64,000 bases of DNA from Hygrocybe punicea (Eukaryota > Basidiomycota > Agaricomycetes > Agaricales > Hygrophoraceae), in the NCBI GenBank assembly GCA_963556145.1, contig OY744468.1, positions 6,634,001 through 6,698,000 of the forward strand, written 5' to 3'. This document shows positions 42,635-54,500 of the stretch, piece by piece. The stretch's first letter is position 1. The number at the start of each line of letters is the position of its first letter. A program made the translations under genes and the position numbers. Under the pieces are notes generated by a model. The model saw only the letters and a list, made by a program, of their open reading frames with translations. It was not told the origin of the DNA and ran no database searches.

Positions 42635-43175
42635 GTGAATGACCAGATTGAAGCTCTCGCAGCCGTACTGCTGGAAAGTCAGTTACAGACTCCTCACCCT
42701 CATCCCACGCAAATCAACAGCCTATTGAAGGTCTTCCGAGTCTTGCTCCTGGACAGCGAGAGCACGGGACCAGAAACGGGTCCCTGCGCGACGCACCAGA
42801 TTTCGTCATTACCGACGCCGAATTCCAGTGCTTTCTCAAGAAACATGCTCCAAAGTCCAGATGTCGTTGGTCCCCGACAGCAACCCTGCAATGGACTCAT
42901 ATCTGCTGCTTGACAGGGAGGTGCGGTCAGCCCTGCTTTCAATTCCATCCTCACAAATACTAATTATTATTGTTTCCGTCAGATTTCTACACTGCCAAGA
43001 TTGTGGGAAGAAAGCGGTGAGGTCGGTGCTGGAGGTAGGAATTCGCGAGGCGCTGAAGGATGCCGGGTTCGATAGCGAGGCGTTCGTCGACTGCAGTGGG
43101 GTGTTTTGGGAGCAGCCGCGGAGCCATGATCTGGAATGGTCACTTAGATTGCTTGTTATTGCAGTAGGAACATGA
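42635..43175 (+). CDS. Hypothetical protein, C-terminal exons
   Basis: I do not recognise the family. A frame ending ..SNPAMDSYLLLDREVR at 42925 joins to ..FLHCQDCGKKAVRSVLEVG from 42983 if a 57-nt intron (42926-42982, with GT..AG borders and an ATACTAAT branch-like site) is removed. The arginine codon is rebuilt across the junction. The reading then continues through REALKDAGFDSEAFVDCSG to a TGA at 43173. The donor GTCAGC is not a strong consensus. The 5' end is uncertain: 42635 is only the first start codon of an overlapping frame, and the MITE ending at 42554 may have cut off upstream exons. Confidence 0.35.
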
Positions 43176-43265
43176 TAACTTCACTTTCCATCTATCTGCC
43201 AACTCAAGTAACGAAAGGACTGAACGAGAGGACTCTCGTTTCTCCAGATGTATGAGGCTTTCCTT

Positions 43266-44530
43266 TCAACCCATCACTCCGATGGGATGGGTCAGCATAT
43301 TCAGAAGGGCATGGGCTAGGACAGCAGATGAACCTCCGTCGAACGCTAATACACCCAAATTATCCATATCGCGATCAAGCTCGTCTATATGTTCGCCTGC
43401 ACCTGAGAGATGTGCAACCTTGGCACAAGCCGCATGCAAGGCCAGAAGCTTCGGAGAGGGGAGGTCGGGATATTTCGTAGGATCTGAAGAGGTGAATGTA
43501 ACCTGCGTAGGTACCCGGAACACACTGCTGGTGGTTTTTACGTTGTAGCAATTCGCGATTTCCTAGGTACCGGAGCAGTCAAATAGGACATACATGCGTA
43601 ACGAGAACACTCACTGTCCCCTCGAACCACATATCCAGCCGGTCAAACCAGTCGTGTACATTGCGTTCCATTGTCATGACATTATGGAGGGAATGCACTT
43701 TGGGGCCATTGAGGCTTTCGACATCGTAACCGAAGCGCTTCAAGACCGCCAATACAGAGGCTGCATAGTCTCTCTGGGTAAGGATGAGCTCCGTGGTAGC
43801 AGTAGAAACATATATATAATAATTTACCTTCTTGGACGAGCTCGTGGGCGTATTGGATACATCAAAATAAGTAGAGTCCGGTACGATGTGCGCACACTCT
43901 GTATTCACCGCGCCGCCCGCAGAAATGATCTGTTGTTCGTTGATACCCGCATTTTTCGATGCTACATAGTCGTATACGCCAGTAACCACGCATCGAAAAC
44001 TATCTCTTTTCAGGGCCTGGATTAGGAAGCGGAAACATAATGAAATGATGCTTCGGCCAATAAATTACGACCCATTTACCTGGTCCTTCGCTTCCACATG
44101 ACTCTTCGGTGCCTCTTGAATCGTACTCTCCAGATCTCTCTTGTCCTTATCAAACGAAGGACGGCTCGGTTGGTCGGAGGGGTTTGGTGTCCGCCCTTTG
44201 AACTTCTTGACTGAGGGCGAGATTAACGGCAGATCTCTCTTTATTAATACGAAAGGAGAACTTACATTGACGGATGAAGTAATTGATAAAAGACTGTCCA
44301 AGGTCGGACAAGACATTGTAATCATGATTGCAGGAGTGAATACACTTGACGATTTCATGCCGCGCATTCTCGGAGGGAGCATGAAGAATCAAGTAGCCTA
44401 GGATTCGTGCGTGAATGAGAGGTGTTTCAGCGGCTTGCTGTTCGAAGTCGAGGCAAACCCGGTATGCACTGAGGGCGTTGGGTTCTAGCTTCGCCACTTC
44501 AGAGCTTTTGGCGAGAGGGAGTTTAGACAT
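43266..44530 (-). CDS. HNH_2-type endonuclease domain protein, five exons
   Basis: Exons 44530-44266, 44210-44080, 44016-43828, 43773-43615 and 43502-43266 join with consistent phases to 326 residues. All introns are GT..AG (54-112 nt). Exon 3 begins ALKRDSFRCVVTGVYD, and CAHIVPDS follows, the metal-binding core of the HNH_2 family common in mushrooms. Exon 4 has LNGPKVHSLHNVMTMERNVHDWFD, with histidines typical of the end of the domain. Exon 5 reads PDLPSPKLLALHAACAKVAH, which is usual for these proteins. HNH enzymes cut DNA, but the cellular role of this expanded basidiomycete family is not known. I chose the start MSKLPLAK at 44530. An in-frame extension upstream to about 44734 is possible but looks less conserved. 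Confidence 0.8.
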
Positions 44531-45006
44531 GATATTCCATCTCCTGTCATGTGATAATAGTTTGAAGGGCGCATAACTTATTAGAGGAGTTTCGGGAAAG
44601 GCCGCACAAACCACGAAATTCCACCGTGACGATGTCTGACCGACTTTGTCCACGTCCATTAGTTTCGCCGCTGCGGCTGTTGTGGTTGCGCTGGCTGATC
44701 CATACCCAATAGGGACCAACGACAACGCTTTCAATCTGGTGGTCAGTTATCGTTTCTCGGAAGTGGTCTCATGCTCATCTGCAGGTGATATGTTCAATCG
44801 TAACGTTGATTCGGTGGCTGCATGGATTGATTGACACCCTGGTAGCATCATTCAAAGTCATGGCGTTGACACTGATCAACACCGCCTTTCCCCACCATCA
44901 TACATCCGAAAGCTGGCGTGTCGAATTGAGCATGGTGCGGGCTCAACGCTCAGCGCTCAGACAAGGTTGATGTGCCTTTCCCTCCCCTGATGGCTTATGG
45001 CTCACG

Positions 45007-45014
45007 TATATAAG
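45007..45014 (+). promoter_or_regulatory. TATA box of the protease-inhibitor gene
   Basis: TATATAAG lies 45 nt upstream of the ATG at 45059, which leaves a 5' leader of roughly 20 nt. A strong TATA box fits an abundantly expressed small protein. Confidence 0.55.
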
Positions 45015-45058
45015 GATGCGGCTGGAGCCCACCAGTTCCCAAGTAACAGATTACAACC

Positions 45059-45707
45059 ATGTCTGGACCTGTACCCGGCGAGTATCGCCTGAGACTCGTC
45101 TCTCTCCGTGACCCCGAACAGCTTCCCGAGGACGAATTCGCGACGGATAACGGGGCTGGAAAACCTATCAACGTCGAACCCGCGAAACCCTTGGGGGACC
45201 GTCAAGTTGTATGTGCCATCATCTTATGTCATCGTATTCTGATTATCATTCGTGTTTCTTGGTTTAGTGGGCACTTAAGCAACCGAATCCCGATGGGCTT
45301 TACTACATCAACTCTACGAACCCCAATAACAAGGAAAAGAATGGGTTTTATTACCTCAAAGCTAGGGAAGGCGAACCCATCATCAATCACAGTCAGGATT
45401 CACCATTCGTTATTGAACCTGTCCCTGGTCACATTGACGTGTATTTGTGAGTACTGGCTATTTATCAGATTGAACGGGGACTGATTTCCCACACCAGCAT
45501 ACAACCGGTACCTATTATCGTTGGAGATGACCTCGCGGTTGGCGCCGATCCGAACAGGAGGAATGATGTGAGTTCCTTCACTTGCTCTTGGATTGAACAT
45601 GGTTTCTGACCGTTGCTCAGCTCTTTATCCAAGGATTCCCCATTCCGGACCCGTTGCATAAGAAGCCTGGTTGGCAGTTCATTAGGCAAGATGTGTCTGA
45701 GGAGTAA
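45059..45707 (+). CDS. I66-family serine protease inhibitor (cospin-like)
   Basis: Exons 45059-45208, 45268-45446, 45498-45567 and 45621-45707 join in phase across 51-59-nt introns to 161 residues. The sequence MSGPVPGEYRLRLVSL, then a central NGFYYLKAREGEPI, SPFVIEPVPG and a C-terminal WQFIRQD, has the pattern of the mushroom I66 inhibitors (cospin of Coprinopsis), small beta-trefoil proteins that inhibit trypsin-like proteases and deter fungivores. Length fits the family (about 150 residues). No signal peptide is seen, as in other cytosolic mushroom inhibitors. The first intron begins with a classic GTATGT. The gene has a TATA box and no breaks, so it is probably functional. Confidence 0.8.
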
Positions 45708-46336
45708 CGAAGATTGACCGCGTCTCATAGTTCTCAGTATATGATGTACCCACACTTCGAATATCATGATGAATGGAGGCGAATCCACGGCGTAAATCCC
45801 AAATCCTAGCTATAAATTGCACTCCTAAACCTTGACGGCAGGGATGCCGCAGAGACCCCGGAAATTTTTTCATACCCCGACAGCCTAAAACGCCATCATA
45901 TGATTTCTGGGAAGGGGGTCGGTACCCCCCTTCCAAAACGGACTTTGAAAATCATAAATATTTTGCTCAAAATAGCAATGTGCCTGTCCGGCACCCCCAA
46001 GCGATGTCCGGCACTACGAAGCGATGTCAGTTTATGTGTTGCTCTTCGGAGACTGAAATCTCAAATGCACAGACGTCCTTATTGGGTTGAAGGGGTTCCA
46101 TCTCCGACATATGTCTAGGTTTATATGCGTTTATGTTATATGCTGTGGATTCGCTTCCAATGACGAAAAAAACGAATGAACCGCCTAAGCCCGGTCCTGC
46201 GATGGAGGTACACATCATATTCGTACATAGTTTGTTATAACCCGTTTACATTACATCTTACTTTCTTGTCTTGCCATTCATAATCCAATCTATGTTATTT
46301 GTGAGCCTCTGGCACATCGCAAAGAAATGTATCCAC
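45708..46336. other. Intergenic DNA with a GGTACC-centred palindrome
   Basis: Near 45908-45935 a GGAAGGGGGTC / CCCCCCTTCC inverted repeat can fold into a stem. GTCCGGCAC and AAGCGATGTC words are repeated at 45978-46030. No gene. Confidence 0.4.
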
Positions 46337-47071
46337 CTACCATTGGATCATTACCTTTCCATCGGAAGGGCAAGCTCTAAAAAGGTTCCTGATCTCGTCT
46401 TGGAACAAGGGCTTTTTAAGCTCTCTTTTTCTCTCCCTCTCCCTCTTCGCAATCCAAGCCTTCTGCCTTTTATTTCTTGCTCTGACCGACTCCTTTTTCT
46501 CCCTTTGCCCCATCCCTACCATTGCTTCTTCTGCCTCAAAGTCAGCTGCGGTGTATGGTTCCTCTCGGTGCCCAGGAGTCCAATGCTCCTTAGGTGTAAA
46601 CTCAAGGAACGGCATCACAGTGTCGAACATCAAAGCGATTTCGTCTGATTGGGTCTTGTCGTAAGTTTCTTCGGCCAAATACCAAACGAGCCCAATGAGG
46701 TTGAATTTGCAGAGGAGTGAAGCCAGCGATGGTATGAGAGCCTTGACTTTCATGTCGTAATTCATACTTTGAAACATCTCCCTCAATATATCGGATTCGT
46801 GCATCCTGGCCATCCCACCCATCCCAAGGCCCATCGACCTTGGCCACATTGGGTCTCCTGGCTCTCTTATGAAGTTTTTGAGGGCTGAGATGGCCCTCCG
46901 GATGTCGGAGTTCTTGGCTTCAGTGGAATCCTCGCTGGAGGTCAGGAGAGAGGAGAGGTAGGCCACCGCAGCACGTAAGAGGAAGCCTTTTATGTCCTCC
47001 AGGCCTGAATATTTACAGTCCAGGGAGGCAATTATATGGTCTGCGTCCCATGCTTGAATTTGGCCAACCAT
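46337..47071 (-). CDS. Hypothetical protein, 244 residues, basic C-terminal helix
   Basis: A single open frame from ATG at 47071 to the stop at 46337. The N-terminal two thirds are predicted helical by composition (ASLDCKYSGLEDIKGFLLRA, then SLASLLCKFNLIGLVWYLAE). The C-terminal part has a highly charged stretch with RARNKRQKAWIAKRERERKR, likely one long helix or a nuclear-targeting region. Helix-rich repeats of this kind occur in ARM/HEAT-type proteins, but I see no definite domain. Codon and base composition match the neighbouring host genes. Short upstream GGGGTTATA repeats (47093-47122) lie next to its start. Confidence 0.5.
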   Translation of the reverse strand: MVGQIQAWDADHIIASLDCKYSGLEDIKGFLLRAAVAYLSSLLTSSEDSTEAKNSDIRRAISALKNFIREPGDPMWPRSMGLGMGGMARMHESDILREMFQSMNYDMKVKALIPSLASLLCKFNLIGLVWYLAEETYDKTQSDEIALMFDTVMPFLEFTPKEHWTPGHREEPYTAADFEAEEAMVGMGQREKKESVRARNKRQKAWIAKRERERKRELKKPLFQDEIRNLFRACPSDGKVMIQW

Positions 47072-47094
47072 TTCTACGGGGCGTTAATGTTGCA

Positions 47095-47121
47095 GGGGTT
47101 ATAGGGGTTATAGGGGTTATT
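47095..47121. repeat. AGGGGTTAT tandem repeat, three units
   Basis: Three consecutive 9-bp units upstream of the minus-strand gene start at 47071. Too short to call telomeric. Confidence 0.6.
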
Positions 47122-47633
47122 CTGTTTGGTTTTCTTTGCACATATTTGTCTATTCAATACGCAGTATATTCGTTCACCACACGGTGATGCCGTAAATAAC
47201 CACCCTGTATGGTAACCTCGCAGTAACCTCGCAGATCGCATATTTAGATTTTACAGGTGGACGATTGTCTCATTCACCCTCGCTGCGTTTGCGATCACAA
47301 CTTCATCCAATTTGAGCCACTGGGGCTGGCTCATCACTTTCTGCTTGTCCCACCACTGGCATATTCCATATTTCGTATGCACCGTGATGGCCATAATGAC
47401 GGTGTGTCCAAATCATAACATGATCTAGGAGCTGCCAGTTCGGCACTTTTCCAAGTTCTCGGCGGCAATCATATAGTAGTGGGTCCCTGTTTGTTCCGTA
47501 CACCACGTCATCTCTTAACCTTGGTCGTCTTCGTGGAGAGGTATGCTCCCCCTAGTTTATGCTTGACCCTCAGCTTTACACTAGTGGATATCCTTTTAGG
47601 TTTTAAAGTCCTAAAGTTCAGGCATTCAACGTT
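47122..47633. other. Intergenic DNA between divergent genes
   Basis: No gene supported. A 67-codon minus-strand frame (47303-47506) has no recognisable feature. Confidence 0.35.
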
Positions 47634-49017
47634 ATGACGGACACGCTCAGTAAACAACTGTTCTTATCTCTGTCCGACTGAATCCCCCAGGAAATATGGG
47701 CCAACATATTTCTCGAATGCATTCCCTCTCCACGGTCCACACGATCAGGCCCTTTGTGTGCACCAATGCTTCTTTGCCAAGTGAATCGAGCTTGGAGATC
47801 AATCGCGTTGTCACTCTCTGAGTTGTGGTCCTCGATATCCGTGGAAGTTTCAGAAGACACTGACATTGAGGAGATGGTGGAAGGAATCCGAACTTGGCTT
47901 GGGAGATCGAGTATCCGACCACTCGCAATCTCCCTCCGTTTAGGGAGGGAGGTACATGAGCGCGGCTTGGATGTGGACCTGGATCCAATATTGGATCTGT
48001 TCATCTCGTTTATAGAATGTTGGGAAGAAGTTCAATGGGAATTACAGGGATCATTTGTTGGTTTTGTTTCAAGCATCCATCTCCTACACGCACCCTTGCT
48101 AAAGCGCTTCGAGGTGGACTTCAATGATAAAACCCCCGAAATCATGGAACCAATCTTTTCCATGCTTTCTCATTCTCCTCATCTCACCGACTTCACGTGG
48201 TATATCATGAACCGGTATCCCCAATTTCACATAGCCCAATATACGATTCCGTGGTCCCAACTGACTCAATTTAAAACGGATTGCTCACTCGGTGCGAAAG
48301 AATGTTTAGAGGTATTCCATCTATGCCCCAACTTGATTGACTGCACTTTTGAATGCATATATAACGGGCGGTCACGTAGGTCAACTATTCACGATCGTCT
48401 CCGTACCTTGACCATTGGAGGACCACAGAAACATGGACCAGTTCTTCGATCATATCACCTTGCCTAATCTCAGTGCCTTTGCGCTGGAACCAGGCCTTAA
48501 CTACTACCATGATTGGCCGCAGGATTCGTTCGCATCTTTTCTTTCACAATCAGGCTGCTCTATCCAAACTTTCAAATTCCATTCTGCTGCTCTCTCCAGC
48601 GACCAATTCACGGAGTTGCTTTGTCTTCTTCCGACACTTACAGAGTTATACATCGAAGGAGATGAATCCCACGCAATCGGAGACGAATTACTTCGCAACC
48701 TTACGTACAACGAGACCGCGGGGGGATCATGCTTGTGTCCACAACTCCAGGTCATTATCATTGCAGGTTTCATTACTTCATCCAGAGGCATGCTTGCAAA
48801 AATGTTGAAGTCACGCTGTCGTTCGAATTCGTCCCGACGTCAGGTTGCGTGCTTAAAGAAAGCTACCGTGGTACTTTTCGGTGGTTGGGATGGTGTGTGG
48901 ATTTATTCGGAGGAATTGGAGGCATTACGGGATCAACTTGATGTCGTCGTGAAACGGGTGTACCCCAAAAGTCGCACTACTCGTTGTAAAGGCGAGGTCG
49001 GGGTGGCTGCGGAATAA
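47634..49017 (+). pseudogene. F-box-like/LRR protein with in-frame stop and frameshift
   Basis: Reading from ATG at 47634, the frame gives IPQEIWANIFLECIP, an F-box start, followed by CQVNRAWRSIALSLSELWSS, typical of basidiomycete F-box proteins. Leucine-rich-like segments follow, such as HLTDFTWYIMNRYPQFHIA and QLTQFKTDCSLGAKECLEVF. F-box proteins recruit substrates to SCF ubiquitin ligases. A TGA at 47679-47681 sits just before the F-box. Near 48415-48435 the frame must shift by one to continue into DQFFDHITLPNLSAF and on to 49017. The total would be about 460 residues. The TGA could be bypassed by an unseen upstream exon, but the frameshift region has no good intron, so I favour a pseudogene or sequence errors. 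Confidence 0.65.
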
Positions 49018-49953
49018 TAATCCTAAGCCTGTGGGGTCAGCGTAGAAGTGACTAGGAATAGTCTAACAAGCTTCAGTAAGATAATAGGATATAAAAAGTA
49101 AGAAGCCGCCGAGTAAACTATTGAAATCTATCGAGACCGATCGAAGCCGACGATGCCGACGATGTCGGGTACGGCGGGTCGGGTGTTGGGTGTCGAGAAA
49201 CGTAGAGATAAAGGCGGTAGAACGACGGGGAGGGCGTCGAGGAATCCGACGAGCAATGTGTGCGATGGAATTTACTGAGAGACTTAATTCTCAGAGAGAG
49301 GAAATGGGGGAACTGGTTTCTTATTTTGAGACGGCGCTTGGGCACCGTTTTTTTATACTACAAATTTGTGTACCTAGATTCGGACGAGAGTCCTCGGCCG
49401 ATGAGAGGAGACAAAGGAGAATAAAAATGGGGAAGTAGGAAGAGCATTGCGAGGCGACGATGACAGGGAAAATGGGTGGAAGATATAAAAAACCATAAAA
49501 GATGCAATATACTTTACTATATCCCCATAAGGGAGACGCTAGGCATTAATAAGGCAAGTCCGATGTCGGGATCCCAGTCCGATGAGATCTATCTTTGATA
49601 TTTGAAGTTCCGTGAGTTTATGAGATAGACCGACCAGGTATGTGAGCGGCCGTGCTAGTCGGTATGCATCGGGTTGCGTCAGGTTACGTCGGGTTCGAGC
49701 GTAGATTGCTAGAGACGTCGGGTTCGAGCGGATTCGCTAGATATCGATGTTACGGCCTCAGAGGGTCGAGGACCCTCTACATCTCCTTGGGTCTTCTAAT
49801 AGAGACCATCCGTGGTCGAGAATATGGGGTCTCCGAATGCGGGTCGCGAATGTGGCCAATCACGTGAGCGGCCAAACAATGGCAAAGTAAAAATAAAAAT
49901 AAAAATTTCTCGTTGTTGATCCGACCTTTCCTCTACACCATCACACGTTCACA
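49018..49953. other. Region that may hold the 3' LTR of the gypsy element
   Basis: This stretch lies where the 3' LTR of the minus-strand gypsy element would be if the convergent gene at 49954-51350 is part of it. It contains GTCGGGTTCGAGCG direct repeats (49687 and 49720) and several short TCGGGT words. The 5' LTR is separated from gag by the palindromic element and is not in the window, so no LTR pair can be compared. A 105-codon plus-strand frame at 49121-49438 has no domain. Confidence 0.3.
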
Positions 49954-51350
49954 ATGTCCCAAGTCTACGACAACTTCCTCGCTTTCGTCGAAAGCATCGA
50001 ATCCGATGTCCGGGCGGACTACGAAGAGGCCGTCAACGTGGTCACCGTGTTTTGTAGCGACGACCTCGTAACGATGGTGGACGGCAACAAGGGGATGGCC
50101 CAACAATGGTTAAGCGGCCGCAAGAAGGCGCTGGTGAGTTTCCTTATTGACTACGCGTGTCCTAAGATAGCTCATGTCGTCCCGTCAGCGTGCTTACAAT
50201 GGAATCGTCGCGGAACTCCGAGCTGGTGGTACGAGGCCAGTAACGCCACCGTTATGGGCCGACCGCCAATCGTACGCCAACGATGTCGAAGAGTGGCTGA
50301 AAGAAGCGGCGGACCGGGAGAGGCAGGAACAGGAAGAAGCCAGACGGCGGGCGGATGAAGAAGCGGCTACGCGGGAAGAGGAGGCCAGACGGATGGCAGA
50401 GGCAAACACACGAGCGGAGGTGGAGAAAAGGCGAAAGGCGGCAGAGGAAAGGCGGGAGCGGCTTAGAATAGAACAACACGAGCAGCACTGGCATCAAGAA
50501 GCGGACCGGGTTGAAAGGGATGGAGCTGCGTATCGGCGGCGGCTCAGCGAAGAACGGCGAGCTGAAGCAAACGCATCGGTCGCGGGTGAACCAAGGACTG
50601 AGTCGATTCCGGAGGGCGAAGCCGCAGTTGAGCCAGAGGAAGGCCCCGTCGACCCGGCACCAGAGACACCGGCCGATGTAGAAGACGTAGATACGCCGGG
50701 CGTAGAGACCGGAGACCTGGCTGGTACGACGGTGAGTTCATGTGTCGGTTCCTTTGTTCTTTAGTCACTGATCCTGGTAATAGTTCACCGGGCCGTTTCC
50801 CCTACAACCCTGCACCAACTGCGTCAAGGCGCAAGAGGCGTGTCGAGGCGTCACGGGCTACGTGTGCGAACGATGCCGGAGGCTGAAGAAGAGATGTACT
50901 AACGCTACACACCGGACGGGCGGGGGTCGGCGCAAGGTGGATACCGGAAAGGGCAAAGAGGTCGCGGTCGGCACGAGGAAGCCGCTGTCGTTCACGACAA
51001 AGCCCATCTGCAGTAGGCCTGCCCGGGCCTCAACGAGCAAACCGCGGGTCGAGGAGGTGGAGTCGGTCGAGGACGATGACGAAGACGAGGAGGAGTCGGA
51101 GGAAGAGCGGCCGACAAAAAGGCTTAGGACGGCCTCGACAGCGAACCCGTTCGTTTTGACGATGGAGAATTACGAGCAAGTGTCGGCGCGGCTAGCGGTC
51201 CTTACGGAGGAGCTGGGAGCCCTGGGCACCAACGTCAACCGTCACCTCGTCCACTTCGGTCAAGAGTTCCAGCGGCTTCGCGTCGATCTCGAACGGTCGA
51301 CCTCAAGGTTGGCGATGTTGAAGCGGGATTACGAGACCGGCCGCCTGTAA
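49954..51350 (+). CDS. Zn2Cys6-like, coiled-coil protein convergent to gypsy pol
   Basis: Exons 49954-50133, 50189-50731 and 50784-51350 join in phase 0 at GTGAGT donors to 429 residues. Exon 2 encodes a long Glu/Arg/Ala-rich helix (DRERQEQEEARRRADEEAAT and onward), a likely coiled coil. Exon 3 starts with a six-cysteine cluster spaced C-x2-C-x6-C-x7-C-x2-C-x6-C (CTNC at its start, CERC in its second half), the spacing of fungal Zn2Cys6 DNA-binding domains. An acidic stretch (EDDDEDEEESEEE), a KRLR basic patch and a second helical region follow. The frame is unbroken and ends 206 nt from the pol stop on the opposite strand. It could be a host gene, or an accessory gene carried antisense in the retrotransposon. 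The shared composition with pol favours the latter. Confidence 0.65.
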
Positions 51351-51556
51351 AATATATATATAAAATAACGAGCCCATTGTATATATAAAAAATATATCGT
51401 GTACATAAAAGACGTGTCAGCTTGTTCACCCAGCTAAGGAAAGCCGATCGGCTCCCGAAGACATAGGACTATTCGCATCATTCGTCATATCGTTAGAAAA
51501 CTAAGAGGAACTAAATAAAATGGGGGTATAACGTGGACAGAATATAAATGAAATGC
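51351..51556. other. Gap between convergent genes
   Basis: AT-rich tail with TATATATAAAAT stretches after the plus-strand gene, likely the 3' end and polyadenylation region of both convergent transcripts. Confidence 0.35.
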
Positions 51557-54500
51557 TTAATCGTCGTCGGGTGAGGAGTCTATAGAGGGCGGGTACGTCG
51601 GATCATCAAGATCGTTTGAATCGGTATCGTCGGCATCGGGGTATTGTAAGAAGTCGTCCAACGGTATCGATATTTTTGAGCGGGCGTGGTAGGGTACGAC
51701 TCGGAAAGCGGCAAATCGAGATTTAGAAACCGCACCGTCGAGTTCGGCGAGTATGTAGGATCCGCCTTCTGTTTTCCTGACGACAACCATGGGTCCAAAG
51801 TACCGCGGTTTTGCTTTACGATCGAGAGACATTTCGATACGTGAATTTCGGACGAGAACGAGGTTACCGGGTTCGAAGTCGTAAACTTTGATTGTGTTGG
51901 CGTATTTCTGCTCGAATTGCCGGGCGGACGCGAGCCGAGATTTGGTAAGCTTTTCTTTGACCCGATCGAGGTCGGCTTCTCGTTTACGAAGTTGTCGGGC
52001 GCGGATGACTATGAGGTCGGTCGTAGACATCGTATCTTGCGTCGGAACCATGTACGTAGCTTCGGCAAAATCGAATGGAAAAAGCGGTTCTACTCCGTGT
52101 GTGATGTAGTAGGACGAGTATCCGAGGCTTTTGTGTGTCGTGACCCGTTCGGCCCAAAATACGGAGTGGGTTACGGTGTGCCATTTCTTTTCATCTCCGT
52201 CACAACTTTTCATAATGGCCTCCCGGACATCTAGGTGGCGACGCTCAACGGGTCCGTTCGCTTGTGAGTTATAGGGCGAAATGCGGATGTGGCGGATACC
52301 GTAGCGGGAGGCGAGATAGTCGAGCGCTTCTACGAACGGCTTGCCGTTGTCGGTGACGATTTCTTCGAGAGCGCCCCAACGGCATAAGATGTCTTCGAAC
52401 AAGAACGTGCCGATGGTGGAGCCGGTCTCGCGGCGTAACATGCGGAACTCAGGGTAGGCGGACAGGGAGCAACGGGCTTGGACGATGTATCGATAGCCGC
52501 CGGATCGTGGCATAAACATTGTGTCAACATACGCTTTACGAAATAGTGAGGCCGGTGTAGCGACGGTGGGCGGAATGTGATGATAACGCATTTGCCGTAC
52601 TTGGCACTGATGGCAAGACTGGACGTACCACTTAACGTCGTGGTCGAGGTGCGGCCACCAGAAACGGTCGAGTAGCCGAGCGCGGACGGAGAATATACCT
52701 TTGTGGCCGAGAGAGTCGTGAGCGTCTTTGAGTAACTGAAGCCGGCGGTCGGGCGGTATGACAAGTTTGTGTTTTCCGTGACGGTCTTTGCGCCAAAGCT
52801 TGTTATCGGTGACGAAGAATTCAAGGGCGTATCGTAAGAACAGACGGTATTCTTCGTCCGTGAAGTTCGCGGGTCGGGTTAGATCTCGTAACCAAGTCTC
52901 GACGAGGGCAAGACGAACGTCGGCCGCGTGGGCTTTATCGGATCGCGGTATGTCAGAAATGGCTTCCTGATTTGTGTAGACGAGGACGGCCGGTAATTCT
53001 TGGAGTCGGTCGGCTGTGGCACAGCAGCGGCCGCATACGGCAATTGGCTTAGACGGTATGGGGACGGGTCGGTAGTTGACGACTTCCATAAAGAAACCGT
53101 AGGAGTGGTCGAGCCAATCGTCGGAGTCGTTGATCTCCTCGGGGTCTTCTGCAGCGCGGGGACGTCGGGAGAGTCCGTCGGGTGCACCGTGTGCGGAAGC
53201 GGGTACGTGAACGAGTCTAAAGTCAAATAAGAGCACGCCGGCTATCCATCGGTTGATCGTTGCATTGGGCTGAATGTCGGGGTTGTTGAGCATCCCTTTT
53301 ATGTACTTCGCGTCGACTTCGACAGTGAGGTTGCGGACGCCGATGATGAAGATTCGGTAGGCGCGGAGGGCCCTGAAGAGGCCGTAGAGTTCGAGCTTGG
53401 ACTGGGAGTATCGGGCTTCGCGTTCGTTCCACGATATTGAACCAAAGCGATTCGGATAACGTTTTCCGTCAGCGCGGATTTGCATGAGAACGAAGCCGAC
53501 TCCAAGAACGGATGAATCGACGGCGAGAATCACTTCCCATTCACGCGTGTAGTCGATAGCGCGCAGCGCTGGCGACGTAATGACGGCGTTTTTGAGGTAG
53601 TCGACGGCGGTCTCTTCTTCTTCACCAAATTCGAAGGGTATACCTTTGCGGGTAAGACGGACGAGGGGTCGGGAGTGGAGCAAGAAGTCCTTGATAAAAA
53701 TACGCAAGACGCCGCAGATACCGAGAAAGGCGCGAACTTCGGTGAGGTTGGTCGGCAGTGGCCAATCGCGAATCTTCTGTACTTTGGAGTCGTCGGCTAC
53801 TCTTCCTTCGTATGTGCATCGGTGGCCAACAACGATGACTGAGGGTCGACACAACTCGAGTTTTTTGCCGTTGAAGGTACCGCCGACATAGCGGAAACGC
53901 TGGATGACGCGGTTGACACCTTGGAAGTGTTCCCAAATGAAACGTCGGATTGCCAGGTTCTCAGGTATAGTCTCGTAGGTACCGTCGGGTTGCTCGTAGC
54001 GGGTTGGAGGCCCTTTAACGGGAATATCGTCCATATACGGAACGGCAAGATGAGGGATTTCATCACGGAGGATGTACGTGGAGTCACCGTGTAGGATCTG
54101 CGGGGAATTTGTGTATCCCATAGCAATCCGCGTAAGTCGAAGCGTTCCGAGTGGAGACTGAAAGGTCATATAGTCACGAGACGAGGGGTGGACGAGGCGT
54201 TGGTCGAAAGAGACGAAGAGGTCGAAGGAAGCGTAGCAAGAGTGGCCGCCAAAGGCCTCGGCCAAGTGCTCGGTCATGGGCGGTACGGCGGGATCGCGGA
54301 TAGTGACGGCGTTAAGCGGCTGTAGATCATGGACGATTCGAAGAGACTTCCCATCCTTTTTCAAAACGCAGAACCAGCGGGAGCGGTATGACGAATTCGA
54401 GGGTTCATAGGTACCGGCGTTAATTTTGTCTTTGATGATGCCGATGACTTCGTTAAGGATGCCGGGTGGGATTGGGATATTGCGATGGACCCACGGGTCG

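Noticed and set aside
47095..47121. AGGGGTTAT repeats as an interstitial telomere
   Set aside because: Only three 9-bp units occur, and they do not match the TTAGGG telomere repeat usual in basidiomycetes.
49121..49438. A 105-codon Arg-rich ORF as a separate gene
   Set aside because: It has biased composition (CGACG words), no domain and no intron support, and it may lie in LTR sequence.
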